Positions 6,333 to 12,750 of a stretch of DNA of 12,750 nt are shown piece by piece. The notes under the pieces are model-generated. The model had not been told where the DNA came from. It worked only from the letters and a program-made list of their open reading frames with translations, and searched no databases. How positions within the stretch are numbered: position 1 is the first letter of the stretch; every line of letters starts with the position of its first letter. The DNA comes from Flavisolibacter sp. GTDB taxonomy: Bacteria; Bacteroidota; Bacteroidia; Chitinophagales; Chitinophagaceae. The translations under genes and the position numbers were made by a program. The stretch is from assembly GCA_013695175.1 (NCBI GenBank), contig JACDAZ010000175.1:1-12750 (forward strand), written 5' to 3'.

Positions 6333-6767
6333 TTAAAAAATTAAGTGCTCCTTATTTCTGATTTTTTCATTGGTTAGTTCAACTATTAATTGAACGCCAT
6401 GTATGGATTTTATGAAGTTCAACAGGTTTTGCATTTCTTCTTCCTTTATAATATCTCCTTTCAATAACCATAAAAAATCAAGATGCTTTAATTCCGGTAA
6501 CAAATATTCACCTTCATGTTGATTGTTATATAAATAATGCGTTACCGAAGTATTTTTTTCCGGGTATTCATAAACAGAAAAAAAATAATTCCTGTTTTTT
6601 TTATTTAATTGAATTTCTATATCATTATTGATACGGAAATCAAAATTTAAAAGATTATTTAATTGCCAGCAGAAAGAATAAGCTTTCATAGGTGCCATTA
6701 TACCAAGTAGCCTGGTTTCTTCAAAAAAACCATCTGTCATTTCCTTATGGTTAAGAAACAGCTTCAT
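6333..6767 (-). CDS. IPExxxVDY family protein (variant motif)
   Basis: This is a Bacteroidota-restricted family named after a conserved C-terminal motif; its function is unknown. The 144-residue product fits by layout: an early ETRLLGIMAPMKAYSFCWQLNNLL segment (about 17-40; matching the LIGI...YRLCW.LN region of the family as I recall it), a FFSVYEY strand (62-68), THYLYNN, then LLPELKHLDFLWLLKGD (89-105). Here the name motif reads L-P-E-LKH-L-D-F (90-98), so I, V and Y are replaced conservatively. The protein is cytosolic: no signal peptide and no membrane segment. The C-terminal tail (about 106-144) is helical and charged. It sits 27 bases after the M28 peptidase gene and 10 bases before the dehydratase. 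Family assignment is by memory of the pattern, with fair certainty. Confidence 0.72.
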   Translation of the reverse strand: MKLFLNHKEMTDGFFEETRLLGIMAPMKAYSFCWQLNNLLNFDFRINNDIEIQLNKKNRNYFFSVYEYPEKNTSVTHYLYNNQHEGEYLLPELKHLDFLWLLKGDIIKEEEMQNLLNFIKSIHGVQLIVELTNEKIRNKEHLIF

Positions 6768-6794
6768 TGCAATTGCTTATGATTATAAAAAATA

Positions 6795-8450
6795 CTAAAA
6801 CTCAACCATAGAAGAAAGTGTTTCATTTCCTCTTTTATAAACCACCTTAACCTTATCACCTTTTTTAAATTGGCTTAAAGCCTTCATATAAGTTTCAATG
6901 GAAGATGTTTTGTGATCATTTAAAGAAAGAACAACATCTCCGGCTTTCATTCCAATTCCTTGGGCAGGCCTGTTATCAGAGACTCCGTCTAAACGTACAC
7001 CTTCACCACTAAAAGTATAATCAGGCATTATTCCTAATGTAACACTAAAAGATGGAGATGCCATCTGAACTTCTCTTGTTTTATTAAATGCCAACCTGCT
7101 CCCTTGTTTTTCCACATTTTCTACCACACTTAATATATGTTTAACCAGGTGCATCTGCCCGTTATAGTTTATTTTATCATAATCATCAGTTGGTTTATGA
7201 TAATCGCTATGCAACCCTGTAAAATAAAAAAGCACCGGGATATCTTTTCTATAGAAAGATGTATGATCACTGGGTCCGGTGCCACTTGAGTCGAATCTGA
7301 ATTTTAGATTTACATCATACAACCTGTTTTTACCCGACATGCTATACAGCTGCCCCCAGGTAGGCGTTGTGCCATAACCACCAACTGTAACTGTTTTAGT
7401 AGAATCATTTAACCTTCCAACCATATCAAGATTGATCATGTAATTAACGCTACTTAAATTAATCGTTGGACTGTCAACAAAAAATTTTGAACCAAATAAT
7501 CCCAACTCCTCACCGGAGAATGCTATAAATAAATAATTGCTGGTTTTATTCTTTGAATTTTTAAGAATTCTTGCCATTTCCAATAAAGCAGCTGTGCCAC
7601 TGGCATTATCATCTGCACCATTATATATTTCTTTTCTTGTCCTATCAGCTGATAATGAGTTTCCATCTTCTCCATAACCTAAATGATCAAAATGTGCCCC
7701 CATTACAACTGTACGTGCTGCACCGTTATCAATATAGGCTAAAACGTTTCTGCCAGTGCGTGTAGCTAAACCTAAATCGACTTTAAGTTTTACGTCAAGT
7801 GAAGCCAGGTCATCATGTAAATATTTTTTTACTGATCCTTTGGTTATATAAACAACCGGAATAGGTAAGGATTCGCTTTTATCTTTTGGATTAAAAACTA
7901 ATTTATCATCAATTGAAGAAGAATTATAAAGAAAAACTGCAGTTGCTCCATTTTTATGCATTTCCCTGCTTTTATTCCATATGGCAGAATTAAAATCAAA
8001 ATGAGGGTTGGATTTATTAGTTTCTAATATTTCATTCAAATCATAAAACCATGGTTCATTTGCTTCATTTAATGCAACAGACGGCATAGCCTCAATAGAA
8101 TTATTTGAGCTAAATGGAAGAGGAAAAAAATCTTTATTTATAGCCAGGGTATGTCCATCAATAATCAGATGGGTGCTGCGGTTAACTTGTTTGCCATCTT
8201 TAACTAAAAAAGGCTGGTAATAACCATCTGTTCCCTTTGGTGATAAACCCAGTTTTTTAAAAGTGGAGCCTATATATTCTGCGGCTAATTTTTCACCCGG
8301 CGTTCCGGTACGCCTGCCTTCCATAATGTCGCCTGATAAAATTTTTACGTGCTGCTGCAGATTTGACAACAATTGTTTGTCTTCTTTTTTTAATTTTTGA
8401 CCCGAAGCAACGCCGGAAATAAAAAATAAAATAATAAAATAATATCGCAT
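6795..8450 (-). CDS. Secreted M28-family zinc metallopeptidase with PA-like insert and C-terminal PDZ domain
   Basis: This is a predicted periplasmic or secreted di-zinc aminopeptidase-type enzyme. The signal peptide covers residues 1 to about 17 (MRYYFIILFFISGVASG). After an N-terminal helix (LQQHVKILSGDIMEGRRTGT, typical of these proteins) comes a PA-like insert at about 100-225. The M28 catalytic core then carries all the expected residues: His253/Asp255 in GAHFDHLG, Asp280 in GADDNASG, Glu314-Glu315 in FSGEELGLFGS (catalytic Glu and zinc ligand), Asp342 in NLDMVGR and His396 in SDHTSF. A PDZ domain occupies about 465-551 (GIGMKAGDVVLSLND near 498-512), possibly for binding peptide ends. 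The 551-residue length suits this M28-PDZ architecture. It is the first gene of the reverse cluster and is divergent from feoB. Substrate unknown; all metal ligands are intact, so it should be active. Confidence 0.93.
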   Translation of the reverse strand: MRYYFIILFFISGVASGQKLKKEDKQLLSNLQQHVKILSGDIMEGRRTGTPGEKLAAEYIGSTFKKLGLSPKGTDGYYQPFLVKDGKQVNRSTHLIIDGHTLAINKDFFPLPFSSNNSIEAMPSVALNEANEPWFYDLNEILETNKSNPHFDFNSAIWNKSREMHKNGATAVFLYNSSSIDDKLVFNPKDKSESLPIPVVYITKGSVKKYLHDDLASLDVKLKVDLGLATRTGRNVLAYIDNGAARTVVMGAHFDHLGYGEDGNSLSADRTRKEIYNGADDNASGTAALLEMARILKNSKNKTSNYLFIAFSGEELGLFGSKFFVDSPTINLSSVNYMINLDMVGRLNDSTKTVTVGGYGTTPTWGQLYSMSGKNRLYDVNLKFRFDSSGTGPSDHTSFYRKDIPVLFYFTGLHSDYHKPTDDYDKINYNGQMHLVKHILSVVENVEKQGSRLAFNKTREVQMASPSFSVTLGIMPDYTFSGEGVRLDGVSDNRPAQGIGMKAGDVVLSLNDHKTSSIETYMKALSQFKKGDKVKVVYKRGNETLSSMVEF

Positions 8451-8479
8451 AGGACAGGTATAAATTTAATGAAGGAGAA

Positions 8480-8487
8480 CAAAAATA
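8480..8487 (-). promoter_or_regulatory. Possible -7 promoter element for the reverse-strand M28 cluster
   Basis: Read on the minus strand, 8487-8480 is TATTTTTG, matching TAnnTTTG, and lies 30 bases upstream of the M28 ATG. No TTG is found at the expected -33 distance, so support rests on one half of the promoter plus position. Confidence 0.4.
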
Positions 8488-8591
8488 TTCAAAGACCCTT
8501 AAGAGACGGAAATTATTTGTTTTTAGTTATTGTTTTTCCTTAAGCTTTTGCAAAACTCCCTATATCGTAAGTCTTTCCTTTTAGAGCTGGC

Positions 8592-8599
8592 TACCTTTG
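8592..8599 (+). promoter_or_regulatory. Probable -7 promoter element immediately upstream of feoB
   Basis: TACCTTTG (followed by C) matches the Bacteroidota -7 consensus TAnnTTTG. Transcription would begin roughly 5-9 bases after its last G, at about 8604-8608. This falls after the TTG codon at 8597 and just before GTG at 8609. A -33 TTG is not visible 17-23 bases upstream, so the call rests on the octamer and position. Confidence 0.5.
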
Positions 8600-8608
8600 C
8601 GCCGCAAG

Positions 8609-10723
8609 GTGAAACAGCAAACCATACATATAGCACTGGTAGGAAATCCAAATAGTGGTAAAACCTCTTTATTCAATAGCCTAACGGGAATGAATCAAAA
8701 GGTAGGAAATTTTCCTGGTGTTACTGTTGATAAAAAGACAGGATTTACATCTATTTCTGAAAAATTTTCTGCAAGAATTATTGACCTCCCCGGAACTTAT
8801 AGTCTTTACCCAAAGCGCATGGACGAATGGGTTAGCTACAGAGTTTTATTAAACCAGGATAAGGATGTTAAAGCTGACATTTATGTAGTGGTTGTTGATG
8901 CCAGCAATTTAAAAAGAAACCTGCTCTTTTGTACCCAAATAATAGATTTGAAAAAGCCTGTGGTTTTAGCTTTGACCATGGAAGATCTCGCCAAGAAAAA
9001 AGGAATTCAAATTAATATAGCAGAACTGGAAAGGGAACTGGGTGTGCCGGTAGTTTCTATTAATCCCCGAAAACAAAAAGGAATAGCTCAATTAAAAAAA
9101 GCTATTGAACATACAGCGGCTAATTTATATAAGATCCCGGCAAGGGATTTTATATTAAATAAAGATCTTGCTTTTGCCCCTATAGAAGAAGTTCAGGGGC
9201 TTATGCCGGAGATCAGTGATTATTCTGCTATTCATTTTTTAATTAACCACGAACATTTCAGCCTGAACAATCAGATGCAGGATGAAATCGAAAATATTGA
9301 AAGGCGGCATAATTTCAATCATACCAAAACACAGGCAACAGAAATATTACAGCGTTACAGCAGGATAAAACACGTAATGCAAGTTGCTGTTTCGGAACCG
9401 GACCCATTACAGCGAACCCTTATTACAGATAAATTAGACAATATACTTCTTCACCGCAGGTGGGGATATTTAATATTGCTTGGTGTTTTATTTTTTCTTT
9501 TTCAAAGTGTTTTTTTATTGGCCCAATATCCAATGGATTGGATTGAACAAGGGTTTTCAGTTACCAGTGCCTGGCTTTCGTCTGCTTTACCACAGGTTTG
9601 GTGGAGCGATCTTTTGATAAATGGAGTGATTGCGGGGTTAAGTGGAATTGCCATATTTATTCCACAGATCATTATACTTTTTGGCTTGATTACCTTAATA
9701 GAAGACACGGGTTACATGGCCAGAATTTCCTTTTTATCAGACAGGTTAATGCGAAGTGTTGGGCTAAACGGAAAAAGTGTCATGCCACTCATTAGTGGTT
9801 TTGCTTGTGCCGTACCCGCTATAATGAGTGCAAGAAGTATAGAAAATCAAAAAGAAAGATTACTCACTATACTTATTACGCCGTTAATGAGTTGTTCTGC
9901 ACGGCTTCCCGTATATGCTATACTTATTGGGTTGGTTATACCAAATGTTTTTTATCTCGGAATTTTAAGTTTACAAGGATTGGTAATGATGGGGCTTTAC
10001 CTCATGGGTCTTGTAATGGCTTTGATTGTTTCTTATATAGCCAAATGGTTTATTCGTAGCAATGAAAAAAGTTTTTTCATTTTAGAACTTCCCACTTATC
10101 GCTCGCCAAGGTGGAACAATATTGTTCAAACAATGGTGCAGAAGGCCAGGGTTTTTGTAACCGAAGCCGGAAAAATCATAATGATCATAAGTCTTATTCT
10201 ATGGATATTAAGTTCATATGGTCCCCCATCAAGAATGGAAGATATTGAATCAAAATACCAGGTTGCAAAAGCTGCTCAACCCGACAATGAAGATGTAGAT
10301 GGAGATTTTGCTACAGCAAAACTTGAAAATTCATATGCAGGTATTTTAGGAAGGAGTATTGAACCAGCTATAAAGCCATTAGGTTTTGACTGGCGTATTG
10401 GTATTGCTCTTATAACATCTTTTGCTGCACGTGAAGTTTTTGTTGGCACTATGGCCACCTTGTATAGTGTGGGTGAAGACGAAGAGGGTTTACGGTTAAG
10501 AGATAAAATGAGAGCTGCAACCTGGCCAGGTGGAGCGCCTTTATTTACACTGGCAGCGGGTTTGTCACTTATGGTTTTTTATGTTTTTGCAATGCAATGC
10601 ATGAGCACATTAGCAATTACGAAAAGAGAAACCAGAACATGGAAGTGGCCAATAATACAATTTGTATACATGACCGGCATCGCCTATATTATGAGTTTTA
10701 TAGTTTATCAAATTGCTATTTGA
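8609..10723 (+). CDS. feoB: Ferrous iron transport protein B
   Basis: FeoB is the inner-membrane Fe(II) permease with a cytosolic GTP-binding domain. From GTG 8609 the product has 704 residues. The G domain has G1 GNPNSGKT (12-19), the FPGVTVD switch region, G3 DLPG (59-62), a G4 site reading TMED (123-126) where NxxD is usual, and a G5-like SINPRK (150-155). The membrane half starts near residue 285, with the Gate-type segment GLSGIAIFIPQIIILFG, then GFACAVPAIMSAR (about 397-409), the hallmark MSCSARLPVY (427-436), a second Gate-type region with ITSFAAREVFVGTMA, and C-terminal helices. An alternative in-frame TTG at 8597 adds four residues but lies inside the probable -7 promoter element, and GTG gives the usual short lead to the G1 loop. 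No feoA or feoC lies next to it. The stop abuts the opposing gene's stop. Confidence 0.96.
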   Translation: MKQQTIHIALVGNPNSGKTSLFNSLTGMNQKVGNFPGVTVDKKTGFTSISEKFSARIIDLPGTYSLYPKRMDEWVSYRVLLNQDKDVKADIYVVVVDASNLKRNLLFCTQIIDLKKPVVLALTMEDLAKKKGIQINIAELERELGVPVVSINPRKQKGIAQLKKAIEHTAANLYKIPARDFILNKDLAFAPIEEVQGLMPEISDYSAIHFLINHEHFSLNNQMQDEIENIERRHNFNHTKTQATEILQRYSRIKHVMQVAVSEPDPLQRTLITDKLDNILLHRRWGYLILLGVLFFLFQSVFLLAQYPMDWIEQGFSVTSAWLSSALPQVWWSDLLINGVIAGLSGIAIFIPQIIILFGLITLIEDTGYMARISFLSDRLMRSVGLNGKSVMPLISGFACAVPAIMSARSIENQKERLLTILITPLMSCSARLPVYAILIGLVIPNVFYLGILSLQGLVMMGLYLMGLVMALIVSYIAKWFIRSNEKSFFILELPTYRSPRWNNIVQTMVQKARVFVTEAGKIIMIISLILWILSSYGPPSRMEDIESKYQVAKAAQPDNEDVDGDFATAKLENSYAGILGRSIEPAIKPLGFDWRIGIALITSFAAREVFVGTMATLYSVGEDEEGLRLRDKMRAATWPGGAPLFTLAAGLSLMVFYVFAMQCMSTLAITKRETRTWKWPIIQFVYMTGIAYIMSFIVYQIAI

Positions 10724-11635
10724 TCAATTAAATAATTCAGCCTTTGCATCCGGCGTCCAACTGTCTTTGGGTTCAAAATAATTCCACAGTAAATTAGAAA
10801 TCTTTTTTGTTAGCTCCCAGGCTTCATTATCAGATTTCCAGCTTTCATCTTTATTATTTTTGGTCATGATTGCAAATACATACAGCGCCTCGCAACCTTT
10901 TACTAACAATACTTCATTGCGGGTTTGATTTACTGCACCGTATTTTGCATATATAGTTGCGTAGGGTGGTATTTGGGATATAGCAACTTTATCAAAATAA
11001 GTTCTGTTTAATAACCGAAGCATTTTATCACTGGCTGCTTTGGATATTAATTCGCCTTTATAAATACGTTCAAATAAAGTTGCCATTTCTCTGGGTGTAG
11101 ATTGTCCCCATCCATTAATTGTTCTAAAGTTTTCTCTGCCGGGAGTTCTGGAATTAACCCGAGTGGCAGTAAATCCATTTTGATTTAATAGCTCATTTAT
11201 CGCGGTACCCGTTCCGGCTAAACTTTGTAGCCAAAGACTGGCAGTATTGTCACTCATTGTCAACATCAGCATAAGTAATTTACCCAATTGAATTTTTTCA
11301 TCTTCTTTAAAAGAACCCAATATATCCACCCCTGCATAATATAAACTGTCTCTATAGATAAATTCCTCTTCATAAGAAAGTTCACCTCTATAAATCTTAT
11401 CCATTACCCCAAGGAGAATTGGAATTTTTACCTGGCTTGCGGTTGGGAAAATAGAATCTGCATGTATAGCTACAATCTTATTATTTTTTATATTTTTTAT
11501 ATAAACCCCTATTTCACCATTGTAACCTGCGATTAATTTTTCAACTTGCTTTTGTAATTTTTTATCTGCCTGCTGCGCAATAGAAAAAAATTGAAAAATT
11601 GAAAATAAGATTATTAATAAAATTCGAATATGCAT
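10724..11635 (-). CDS. Secreted class A beta-lactamase-fold serine hydrolase lacking Glu166
   Basis: The 303-residue product has a signal peptide (1 to about 20) and the fold of class A beta-lactamases, but only part of the active site. S-x-x-K is present (S67-QV-K70 in TASQVKIP), as is SDN (128-130 in MSDNTAS). The position matching Glu166 of the omega loop, aligned through TRLDRWE-type spacing, is Thr164 in TRVNSRTPGR, and the KTG triad reads K231-Y-G233. Glu166 activates the deacylating water in true class A enzymes, so efficient beta-lactam hydrolysis is unlikely. A peptidoglycan- or peptide-directed acyl-enzyme hydrolase, or a binding protein, fits better (inference). Glu168 or another residue might substitute. 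The M20 gene ends eight bases upstream of its ATG, so both are probably co-transcribed. The stop shares the TGATCA palindrome with feoB. Confidence 0.85.
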   Translation of the reverse strand: MHIRILLIILFSIFQFFSIAQQADKKLQKQVEKLIAGYNGEIGVYIKNIKNNKIVAIHADSIFPTASQVKIPILLGVMDKIYRGELSYEEEFIYRDSLYYAGVDILGSFKEDEKIQLGKLLMLMLTMSDNTASLWLQSLAGTGTAINELLNQNGFTATRVNSRTPGRENFRTINGWGQSTPREMATLFERIYKGELISKAASDKMLRLLNRTYFDKVAISQIPPYATIYAKYGAVNQTRNEVLLVKGCEALYVFAIMTKNNKDESWKSDNEAWELTKKISNLLWNYFEPKDSWTPDAKAELFN

Positions 11636-11643
11636 ACCTGTTG

Positions 11644-12750
11644 CTATTTGGAAGTCGTAGGCTTATTTTGTGCTTTTAAGGGTGCATGCATATAATCTAA
11701 TACAAGATGTAAAAAAGCTTTAACTCCAGTTTTCATTCCATCTTCGTCAATAAAAAAATCAGGAGTATGGTGCGCAGGAGTGTTTAAAGGATTTGCACCA
11801 GGCTTCATTCCTCCTACAAAGAAGAACAGGGAAGGAACTTTATCTGCAAAAAAAGAAAAGTCTTCTGCCCCTGTAGTTGCATCCATCACAATTGCATTAC
11901 CATTAGCAGCTTTTTGTAATGAAGGAATCATCCTTTGCAGTAGTTGTGGGTTGTTATATACAACAGAAGTTTTATTGTCAAACTTTACTTCAGCTGTGCC
12001 ACCTGAGGCTTCAGCAATGTTCACTGCAGTGCGTCTTATTTTATCTGCCACATCTTTTTGCATTTGTTTATCTAATGTTCTAATGGTGCCCCGTATTTCT
12101 GCTTCTTCAGGAATAATATTTTCACGCACACCACCCGTAAAAACAGTTGCCGAAATAACTACTGCATTTTTTGTAATTTCCATTTGCCTGCTTACAATAG
12201 TTTGTAACCCTGTAATGATTTGAGCGCCTATTACAACAGGATCAACACCCGACCATGGCGATGCTCCATGCGTTTGTTTTCCTTTTATTTTAATAGTAAA
12301 CCAATCAGAAGCAGCCATGATACCATTTTCCCTGTATTTTATTTGCCCAACAGGAGTTTGAGAATTAATATGTAAACCAAACATCACATCAACTTTAGGA
12401 TTTTCCATTACTCCTTCTTTCACCATTAAAGCAGCGCCGCCTTCCTCACCGGCAGGTGGACCTTCTTCGGCCGGTTGAAAAACAAATTTTATAGTGCCCT
12501 GCAATTCACTTTTCATTCCTGCTAATATTTCTGCAACTGTCATTAGCATAGCCACATGTGTATCGTGACCGCAAGCATGCATTACGCCAACTTCCTGACC
12601 GTTGTATATTGTTTTTTCTTTTGATGCAAATGGCAGGTTTACTCTTTCAGTTACAGGCAAACCATCCATGTCAGCACGCAATCCAATAACAGGTCCCGGT
12701 TTGCCTCCTTTTAAAATGCCAACTACACCGGTTTTTGCTACACCTTCTTT
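11644..12750 (-). CDS. M20-family amidohydrolase (N-acyl-amino acid / hippurate hydrolase-like), N-terminus outside window
   Basis: The family are metal-dependent amidohydrolases that remove acyl groups from amino acids or related amides. The frame is open to the right edge (first visible codons read KEGVAKTGVVGILKGG), so the first ~60-80 residues and any signal peptide are missing; 368 residues are visible. The M20D pattern is clear: GLRADMDGLPV, MHACGHDTHVAML with the metal-binding Cys and His (near base 12,570), FQPAEEGPPAGEEGG with the catalytic and ligand Glu pair, FGLHINSQTPVG, a dimerisation domain with KGKQTHGASPWSGVDP, TGAEDFSFFADKVP, and the late His ligand in AHHTPDFFIDE. All expected ligands are intact. 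Substrate cannot be read from sequence; aminoacylase, hippuricase and IAA-conjugate hydrolase relatives share these motifs. It is followed after eight bases by the beta-lactamase-like gene. Confidence 0.92.
   Translation of the reverse strand, partial: KEGVAKTGVVGILKGGKPGPVIGLRADMDGLPVTERVNLPFASKEKTIYNGQEVGVMHACGHDTHVAMLMTVAEILAGMKSELQGTIKFVFQPAEEGPPAGEEGGAALMVKEGVMENPKVDVMFGLHINSQTPVGQIKYRENGIMAASDWFTIKIKGKQTHGASPWSGVDPVVIGAQIITGLQTIVSRQMEITKNAVVISATVFTGGVRENIIPEEAEIRGTIRTLDKQMQKDVADKIRRTAVNIAEASGGTAEVKFDNKTSVVYNNPQLLQRMIPSLQKAANGNAIVMDATTGAEDFSFFADKVPSLFFFVGGMKPGANPLNTPAHHTPDFFIDEDGMKTGVKAFLHLVLDYMHAPLKAQNKPTTSK

Noticed and set aside
7571..7765. Small + strand frame inside the M28 gene
   Set aside because: It lies fully opposite conserved metallopeptidase core codons and has low-complexity His/Leu composition.
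8451..8608. Riboswitch or Fur-type operator between the M28 gene and feoB
   Set aside because: I looked for a structured leader or a recognisable 19-bp iron-box palindrome and could not support either; only promoter-like octamers are visible.
9502..10059. Short alternative frames on both strands inside feoB
   Set aside because: They overlap conserved membrane-domain codons of FeoB and encode nothing recognisable.
10724..11635. Antibiotic-resistance class A beta-lactamase
   Set aside because: Glu166 and the KTG threonine are replaced and there is no mobile element nearby, so a resistance call is not supported.
11780..12223. 147-residue + strand frame opposite the M20 gene
   Set aside because: It is antisense to a clear M20 catalytic and dimerisation region; its length follows from the codon bias of the real gene.

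Overview
The window looks like a chromosomal stretch of a Bacteroidota bacterium, probably a Chitinophagaceae-type member. It is A+T-rich and genes mostly lack Shine-Dalgarno sequences. Candidate promoters match the Bacteroidota -7 consensus TAnnTTTG (4474-4481, 8592-8599, and reverse strand 8487-8480). Several products belong to Bacteroidota-typical families: an IPExxxVDY protein, Cys-anchored small lipoproteins, and a secreted protein with a C-terminal domain common in this phylum. I see no insertion sequence, CRISPR array, tRNA, rRNA or phage gene. This reads as ordinary core/housekeeping DNA, not an island.

Layout, left to right. (1) 1-509, +: the 3' end of rho, closed by an intrinsic terminator. 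(2) 596-1192, +: a lipoprotein with an 11-threonine tract and a C-terminal KIKxDxDG repeat, closed by a second terminator. (3) 1265-4319, +: a tightly overlapping three-gene operon, selU - secreted unknown protein - selD. SelD makes selenophosphate from selenide and ATP, and SelU uses it to convert 2-thiouridine to 2-selenouridine in tRNA. The secreted protein between them has no obvious selenium motif. (4) 4525-5091, +: a single lipoprotein with its own well-formed promoter and a UUCG-loop terminator.

(5) 5140-8450, -: a four-gene reverse-strand cluster, in transcription order M28/PDZ metallopeptidase, IPExxxVDY protein, short pterin-4a-carbinolamine dehydratase and CtlX-like guanidino-group hydrolase. 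The last two are one base apart. (6) 8609-10723, +: feoB, the ferrous iron transporter, divergent from cluster 5. Its promoter lies so close that the mRNA is probably nearly leaderless. (7) 10724-12750, -: a class A beta-lactamase-fold serine hydrolase that lacks the usual Glu166, preceded by an M20 amidohydrolase whose start lies beyond the window. feoB and the serine hydrolase end on the two halves of one TGATCA palindrome.

I did not find a clear new multi-gene system. The items most worth a second look are the secreted gene embedded between selU and selD, the altered active site of the beta-lactamase-like protein, the repeat-built polythreonine lipoprotein, the CtlX/dehydratase pair, and the feoB start/promoter arrangement.
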